Of a DNA stretch of 64,000 bases, positions 59,628-64,000 are shown piece after piece; positions within the stretch are counted from its first letter, which is position 1; each line of letters begins with the position of its first letter. Made by a program: the position numbers and the translations under genes. Source of the DNA: Mycobacterium sp. ACS4331 (GTDB taxonomy: Bacteria; Actinomycetota; Actinomycetes; Mycobacteriales; Mycobacteriaceae); assembly GCF_001667265.1 (NCBI RefSeq), contig NZ_LZHW01000102.1, positions 124,001 to 188,000 on the forward strand, read 5' to 3'. The notes under the pieces are model-generated. The model did no database searches. It was given only the letters and a program-made list of their open reading frames with translations, and had not been told where the DNA came from.

Positions 59628-60128
59628 ATGAGCACAGCACTGCGAAACCAGAGGCGCGACGCCGACGGGATCACCGGCTTCGCACCGTCCGCCGAGTTCT
59701 TCGACAACCTGCAGAGAGTCCTGGTCGACCTGATCGAACTGCACCTGCAGGGCAAGCAGGCCCACTGGAACGTCGTCGGCACCAACTTCCGTGATCTGCA
59801 CCTGCAGTTGGACGAACTCGTCGATTTCGCCCGCGAGGGCAGTGACACGATCGCCGAGCGGATGCGCGCCTTCTACGGCACGCCGGACGGCAGGTCCGAC
59901 ACCGTCGCCGCGACCACCAGCCTCCCGCAGTTCCCGGCGTTCGAGCAGAGCAGCAGCGAAGTGGTGGACCTGGTCACCACCCGGATTCGGGCGGCCGTGG
60001 ACACCATGCGCGCCGTGCACGACGCCGTGGATGCCGAGGATCCCACCACCGCGGACATCCTTCACCAGCTGATCGACGGCTTGGAGAAGCAGGCCTGGTT
60101 GATCAGTTCGGAGAACCGTAAGGTCTGA
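59628..60128 (+). CDS. dps: Dps-family ferritin-like DNA-protection protein
   Basis: A 166-aa Dps that forms 12-mers, oxidises Fe2+ with H2O2 and protects DNA. Intersubunit ferroxidase ligands are present at His46 (AHWNVVG), His58, Asp62, Asp73 and Glu77, with spacing identical to E. coli Dps. It closely resembles M. smegmatis Dps2, which in that species also neighbours a cyclase gene; the N-terminal 20 residues differ from what I recall, arguing for a related species rather than M. smegmatis itself. The short N-terminal tail has few basic residues. Confidence 0.94.
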   Translation: MSTALRNQRRDADGITGFAPSAEFFDNLQRVLVDLIELHLQGKQAHWNVVGTNFRDLHLQLDELVDFAREGSDTIAERMRAFYGTPDGRSDTVAATTSLPQFPAFEQSSSEVVDLVTTRIRAAVDTMRAVHDAVDAEDPTTADILHQLIDGLEKQAWLISSENRKV

Positions 60129-60141
60129 TCGCCGCGCGATC
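60127..60141. terminator. Hairpin between convergent dps and cyclase genes
   Basis: GATCGC-CGC-GCGATC is a 6-bp perfect stem beginning at the dps stop codon and ending 5 bp before the cyclase stop. The loop is very short and there is no U-run; bidirectional termination is plausible. Confidence 0.35.
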
Positions 60142-60145
60142 GGCG

Positions 60146-61459
60146 TCACCGCCGGCCTGTCGCCCCGACCGCACCTTCGCGGGGCGTGACCACAGGTTCG
60201 CTGCGGCGTCCGGTGAGGTACCAGGTGTGCATGACGCCCTTGCCCTTGATCTCGACGTCTCCGCGCTCCTCGAAGACGAAGTCGTCGCGCAGGCGCCGGT
60301 AGACGGCGTCGGGCACCTGGATGCGTCCCTCCTGATCGGTGGTCTCCATGCGGGAGGCGACGTTGACGGCGTCACCCCACACGTCGTAGAAGAACCGCCG
60401 GGCCCCGACCACGCCGGCGACCACGGGTCCGGCTGCGAGCCCGATCCGGATGGGCACCGGCCGGCCTTCGGGATCGCGCAGTCCGGCCACGGTGGTGGCC
60501 ATGTCCAGCGCCAGCAGGGCCAGGGCGGCAAGATGGTCGGGCCGCGGTGTCGGCACCCCGCTGACCACCATGTAGGAGTCTCCGGTGGTCTTGATCTTCT
60601 CCAGGCCGTGCTGGTCGACCAGCGCGTCGAACTGCGTGTACAGACGATCGAGGAACCCCACGAGGTCGCACGGCGCGGTCTCGCTGGCCCGACGGGTGAA
60701 TCCTGCGATGTCGGCGAAGAGTATCGACGCGTCGTCGTAGGCGTCCGCGATCATGTCGTGGTCGGGGTCCTTGAGTCGCTCGGCGATGGTCGACGGCAGG
60801 ATGTTGGCCAGAAGCTGTTCGGAGCGTTGGTATTCCAGCTCCATGGCCACCTCGGCCCGGCCGACCTCGCGCAGCACGTACCACACCGTGGCGAACGCCA
60901 TCAGGCAGGACGACGCCACGGAACTGATGAAGCCGATGGTCAGGGACCAGTCCGGCATCACGCCCGTGCTGCGCGGAACGTTCAGTTCGAGCACCACCAC
61001 CAGGATCGCGCCGACGGCGACCAGCGCGCTGGCCAGCACGATGCGGTCGGTGCCCAGTGCCAGCACCACGATGGAGGCCGAGATCAGGAAGTAGAACTGC
61101 AGTCCGGATCCGGTGCCGATGGTCCAGGCCATGAACGAGACCGAGGCGTAGGCCGCGATCACGAAGGTGATCGCGGGCACCAGTTCCCCGAACCGGCGCA
61201 GCAGTGGAATCGTGAGGAACACGAGCGCGGACGCGATGTTGATGGCCGCGATCCGTTCGACACCGAACCCGCCGACCAGCTGCCAGATGCCGAACGCCCC
61301 GCTGACCGCGGCGGCGATCCAGGTGGCGATCTTGAGCACGCGGAACCTGCGCGCCGCACTGTCGGCGTAGTGCGCATTGCGGCTCGAGACGCACGGGTTG
61401 TCCCGGCGGGCCCGCCGCACGGCCCGCACGGCGGCCGTCGCTTCGCGTGCTCTCGGCAT
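60146..61459 (-). CDS. cya: Membrane class III adenylate cyclase (Rv1625c type)
   Basis: A 437-aa cyclase making cAMP. Six membrane helices (about residues 45-215) are followed by a helical linker (MELEYQRSEQLLANILPSTIAERL) and one catalytic domain. Metal Asp is in ILFADIAGFT, the adenine-specifying Lys in EKIKTTGDSYM, the second specificity Asp in FFYDVWGDAVNVASR, which also has the transition-state Asn and Arg. All six catalytic residues are kept, so a homodimer should be active, like M. tuberculosis Rv1625c. ATG 61459 gives nearly the same length. Confidence 0.93.
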   Translation of the reverse strand: MPRAREATAAVRAVRRARRDNPCVSSRNAHYADSAARRFRVLKIATWIAAAVSGAFGIWQLVGGFGVERIAAINIASALVFLTIPLLRRFGELVPAITFVIAAYASVSFMAWTIGTGSGLQFYFLISASIVVLALGTDRIVLASALVAVGAILVVVLELNVPRSTGVMPDWSLTIGFISSVASSCLMAFATVWYVLREVGRAEVAMELEYQRSEQLLANILPSTIAERLKDPDHDMIADAYDDASILFADIAGFTRRASETAPCDLVGFLDRLYTQFDALVDQHGLEKIKTTGDSYMVVSGVPTPRPDHLAALALLALDMATTVAGLRDPEGRPVPIRIGLAAGPVVAGVVGARRFFYDVWGDAVNVASRMETTDQEGRIQVPDAVYRRLRDDFVFEERGDVEIKGKGVMHTWYLTGRRSEPVVTPREGAVGATGRR

Positions 61460-61490
61460 TCCAGCAGCGTAACGCCGTCGACGCGGCAGG

Positions 61491-62093
61491 TCAGTCGCTC
61501 GGCGAGACCAGTCGCACCGCGTGCTCGACGACGACGTCGAGATCGTCGCCCAGGTTCCCCGACAGCCACTGCTGGGCCAACTCGGCCATCGCGCCCGTGT
61601 ACATCGCCGCGGCCACCAGTGTCGCCGTGCGGTCGCCGTTCGGCAGGGCCTGTTCGCGCTCACTGAGCACCATCTGACGCAGTGTCTCCTGGGCGATCTC
61701 GCGCCGCGCCGCCAGCACCGGATTGGCGCGGGCCTCGGTGAAGAGCACACGTCCGCGCCGCGGATCGGCGCTGCTGAAACCCAGCACCGCGCGGATGCCG
61801 GCCCGCAGTCGCTTGAGGGGGCCGCCACCCGCGGCGAGGATCTCGCGTTCGACTTCGGCATTCAACTCCGCGGCCACCACGTCGTACACCGCGCCGAGCA
61901 GCTCGTCGGTGTCGGCGAAGCTCTCGTAGAAATACCGCGTGTTCAGCGCGCTCTCGCGGCACACCGACCGCACCGACACCGCGCTCTCGCCACCGTCGCC
62001 GAAGAGCGCGAAAGCCGCGCCGACGAGCAGGTTTCGGCGCTCGACGCGGCGATCGGTGAGCGGAACCCCCGCCCACCTGGTGGGGCTGGACAT
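61491..62093 (-). CDS. TetR-family regulator adjacent to DUF2236 gene
   Basis: A 200-aa TetR-type repressor: RRNLLVGAAFALFGDGG, helix-turn-helix SAVSVRSVCRESALNTRYFYESFADTDELL, then a helical ligand domain. ATG 62093 is supported by TAAGCT (plus positions 62105-62100) 6 bp upstream, so it is probably leaderless. It shares a long dyad with the divergent DUF2236 gene. Confidence 0.87.
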   Translation of the reverse strand: MSSPTRWAGVPLTDRRVERRNLLVGAAFALFGDGGESAVSVRSVCRESALNTRYFYESFADTDELLGAVYDVVAAELNAEVEREILAAGGGPLKRLRAGIRAVLGFSSADPRRGRVLFTEARANPVLAARREIAQETLRQMVLSEREQALPNGDRTATLVAAAMYTGAMAELAQQWLSGNLGDDLDVVVEHAVRLVSPSD

Positions 62094-62099
62094 GGGTAG

Positions 62100-62148
62100 A
62101 GCTTAGCGGCGAAAATTCTGGACACGGCTGTGACCAGAATTGTAGGCT
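62100..62148. promoter_or_regulatory. Divergent leaderless promoters with 28-bp dyad
   Basis: AATTCTGG (62114-62121) and CCAGAATT (62134-62141) are exact complements; symmetry continues inward as CAC / GTG around the centre, giving AATTCTGGNCAC-N4-GTGNCCAGAATT. It lies between the two -10 boxes, TAAGCT on the minus strand (62105-62100) and TAGGCT on the plus strand (62143-62148), each exactly 6 bp from its ATG. One repressor site can therefore control both genes. Confidence 0.82.
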
Positions 62149-62154
62149 GGCCCC

Positions 62155-63162
62155 ATGCAGCTTCCGCATCAGCTTCTGCAGCACCGGATCACCCGCTTCT
62201 ATGACAAGGAGATCCGCGGTCGGTACTTCCGCGGCCTCGAGTTCGACGGCCCCGTCGGTGATCCCGGCTGGTTCGGTCCGGGAAGTGCGGTGTGGCATGT
62301 GCATTCGCACCTGCCCGCGCTGGTGCTGGGCCTGCAGTGCGCGGCCTACATCGAGCGGTTCGATCCCAGCATCTTCTGGATGGGGGTCGACCACTCGCGC
62401 ATCGTGGCCCGCGACTCGGAGACCGGGGAGCCCACCATGCTGGTCGATCCGGAGGGTGCGGCGGTTCGGCTGGGGCACTCGGTGTCGTTCTTCATCGGCA
62501 CCGCGTACGGTTCGACGGCCACCGCCGAACGGTTGGCCACCACCGTGCGCGCCATGCATCACACCATCAAGGGCACCCGGCCCGACGGCCTGCCCTATGA
62601 CGCCGACGACCCCGACTGGTTGCGGTGGAACTACGCGACGGTCGTCTGGGGCATCGCCACGGCCCACGAGTACTATCACCCGAACCCGTTGCGCGGCAAG
62701 AAGATCGACCGCTACTACCGCGAGTTCGTCAAGGTCGGTCATGCGCTCGGCGGAACAGACCTGCCCGAGACCAAGGCCGAGACGCTGGAGTGCCTGCACT
62801 CATACCTGCCCAAGTTGGCCATCACGTACGGCACGGCCATGGCCACCGGTGTGAACCTGTCCGACGCCGAGGCCAAACTGCCCGGCGGCGACTTCCTGGA
62901 CTGGGCGATCCGCGACACGCTGCCGCGGTGGGCTGCGGCCATGGTGCAGTACAAGCCGCCCAATCCGGTCGAGCGTGCACTGCGCCAGGCGTCGGTGTTC
63001 GCGTTGATCAACGGCGTGCACACCGCGATGGGCCCGCTGCCGGAGTTCCGGGCGGCCCAGAAGCGCATGGCCACCGCCCAAGCCCGGCCCGTCACCTCAC
63101 CCACGTACGTGCTGGGCACCGATCCCGAGCGCAGCCGTGCCAAGGTCGAACAGATGGCCTGA
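62155..63162 (+). CDS. DUF2236 / MpaB-family putative oxygenase
   Basis: A 335-aa all-helical protein of the latex-clearing-protein/MpaB superfamily, whose members bind b-type haem. The helical core contains candidate haem or catalytic residues in HRITRFYDKEI, TVRAMHHTIKGT, the W-N-Y segment LRWNYATVVWGIATAHEYYH and YYREFVKVGHAL. Substrate is unknown. ATG 62155 follows a -10 box by 6 bp, indicating a leaderless mRNA under the adjacent TetR. Confidence 0.85.
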   Translation: MQLPHQLLQHRITRFYDKEIRGRYFRGLEFDGPVGDPGWFGPGSAVWHVHSHLPALVLGLQCAAYIERFDPSIFWMGVDHSRIVARDSETGEPTMLVDPEGAAVRLGHSVSFFIGTAYGSTATAERLATTVRAMHHTIKGTRPDGLPYDADDPDWLRWNYATVVWGIATAHEYYHPNPLRGKKIDRYYREFVKVGHALGGTDLPETKAETLECLHSYLPKLAITYGTAMATGVNLSDAEAKLPGGDFLDWAIRDTLPRWAAAMVQYKPPNPVERALRQASVFALINGVHTAMGPLPEFRAAQKRMATAQARPVTSPTYVLGTDPERSRAKVEQMA

Positions 63163-63173
63163 GATCACGGCGG

Positions 63174-64000
63174 TCACCGCACCACCGGCCGGCCGGTGAT
63201 CACCGCCAGCAGGTTGCGCCACGCGTCCGACGGTTCGTTGACGATGTCGCCGTGAGCGCGCAGCCCGGACATCTCGGTGCCGTCGAGTCGCCGCCCCGTC
63301 GCGAGCCGCCACACGCCTGCCATCTCGTCGGGATCGGCGCCGTGCGGGCTGCCCGGCCGACCCTGCACCGCCTCGATCCAGTCACCCGGGGCCGTCATCG
63401 CATACCGTTCGATGTCGGGATTGCGGTTGTGCCAGTCGTTCTGGCTCTCGACACCGACACCCGCCCCGGCGGCGGCCACATAGACGGTTCGATCGGCGGT
63501 CAACCCCAGTCGTTCGGCCGTGCCGAGAATCGACCCACCGTAGGAGTGCCCGAGATAGGTCACCGGGATGTGTCGGCCGGTGGCGTCGACGGTGCGCTCG
63601 ACGTCCTCGCTGAACGCCACCAGCCGCGGCGCCATGTCGAGCGCATACCGAGACTGCGCGGCATCCAGCACACCGCTGACGACGTCGTTCCCGGTGGGAA
63701 ACGGGCCGCCCAGATACGTGATCATCGCGACGTCACCGCCGCCGGCCGCGACGAACCTGCGTGCGGTCCTGACGTTCGAATCCGATTCCAGCACTGTGGT
63801 GTTGAGGCCCGGAACCAGCACGGCGAGACTGGTCGCGCGGCTCAGATCACCGTGCAGTTCGACCAGGGACGATTTCGCCGGATCGAACGCGAGCACCTGA
63901 CGTTTCACGGGTTCGGCGCTGTGCCCGGTCGGATCGGGCACCGCGGCCGTCAACTCGCGGTAGAACGCGATACCGCGCCGGGGGACCCGGTCGTGGTGGG
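63174..64000 (-). CDS. DUF1023-type alpha/beta hydrolase, 5'-truncated
   Basis: On the minus strand the frame is open from the window edge to a stop at 63174, so the N-terminus is missing. The visible part (about 275 residues) has a Rossmann-like core with LAVLVPGLNTTV, nucleophile elbow GHSYGGS, YVAAAGAGVGVESQNDWHNR and a His-containing end LRAHGDIVNEPS. This is the mycobacterial DUF1023 hydrolase pattern. A TTG at 63953 is the first start-like codon in view, but the reading frame continues beyond it with family-like sequence (RRGIAFYREL), so I do not use it. Substrate unknown. Confidence 0.82.
   Translation of the reverse strand, partial: HHDRVPRRGIAFYRELTAAVPDPTGHSAEPVKRQVLAFDPAKSSLVELHGDLSRATSLAVLVPGLNTTVLESDSNVRTARRFVAAGGGDVAMITYLGGPFPTGNDVVSGVLDAAQSRYALDMAPRLVAFSEDVERTVDATGRHIPVTYLGHSYGGSILGTAERLGLTADRTVYVAAAGAGVGVESQNDWHNRNPDIERYAMTAPGDWIEAVQGRPGSPHGADPDEMAGVWRLATGRRLDGTEMSGLRAHGDIVNEPSDAWRNLLAVITGRPVVR

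Noticed and set aside
63951..63953. TTG start for the last hydrolase
   Set aside because: The frame stays open to the window edge with plausible family sequence, so the true start is probably outside.
1..64000. tRNA, rRNA, CRISPR arrays, insertion sequences, prophage or integrative elements
   Set aside because: No cloverleaf with a TTCGANTC arm, no regularly spaced repeats, no transposase or integrase motif, and no att-like duplications were found on reading both strands by eye.

Overview
The window is a chromosomal segment of a fast-growing mycobacterium close to Mycobacterium (Mycolicibacterium) smegmatis. Base composition is very GC rich. Gene order follows the M. tuberculosis Rv1565c-Rv1625c backbone almost step by step (acyltransferase, bioA-F-D, bioB, bsaP, nadABC, his operon, bcpB, trp operon, lgt, pykA, tesB, cydABDC, adenylate cyclase). 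Several genes are ones I associate with the smegmatis group: a BioQ-type TetR, a second-site gltBD, and a Dps next to a class III cyclase. No rRNA, tRNA, CRISPR, IS element or prophage was recognised. Species assignment is inference from protein resemblance recalled from memory; no search was run.

Layout. 1-1743: 3'-truncated membrane O-acyltransferase (minus). 1838-7469: biotin block (bioA, bioF, bioD, 2'-5' RNA ligase-like gene, divergent bioQ/bioB, bsaP) with two exact BioQ-type operators. 7466-9425: DUF2567 membrane protein and a secretory-lipase-family hydrolase. 9494-13733: NrtR-type regulator divergent from nadABC, with a 23-bp palindrome between them. 13749-17306: accessory membrane/sensor genes (PrsW-like protease, a small anchored protein, a PknH-sensor-like protein, a LysE exporter). 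17386-23775: tightly overlapping his operon with impA. 23819-25277: anchored protein and peroxiredoxin bcpB. 25329-33742: trpE, Trp-associated membrane protein, trpC-B-A, lgt with a long acidic tail, TM2 and DUF2752 proteins. 33927-42425: gltB-gltD, pykA, tesB. 42480-49689: DUF4190 protein, cydC-D-B-A and an HdeD-like membrane protein, all on the minus strand.

49922-56242 is the most unusual part: a polar-amino-acid ABC importer (binding lipoprotein, permease, ATPase), then a transmembrane Ser/Thr kinase whose extracellular sensor is itself an amino-acid-binding domain closely similar to the neighbouring lipoprotein, then a NarL-type histidine kinase and LuxR-type regulator. All six genes are on one strand with gaps of -4 to 49 bp. 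This looks like an operon coupling amino-acid uptake and sensing to both Ser/Thr and His-Asp phosphorylation, and I know of no description of it. 56298-64000: DUF2339 membrane protein, TetR/SDR pair with twin operators, dps, adenylate cyclase, TetR/DUF2236 pair with a 28-bp dyad, and a 5'-truncated alpha/beta hydrolase.

Recurring regulatory theme: many promoters place a TAnnnT -10 box 6-8 bases before ATG or GTG (nrtR, bioQ, hisD, the 23819 gene, pykA, both genes flanking 62100), as expected for leaderless mycobacterial mRNAs, and the dyads sit on or beside these boxes.
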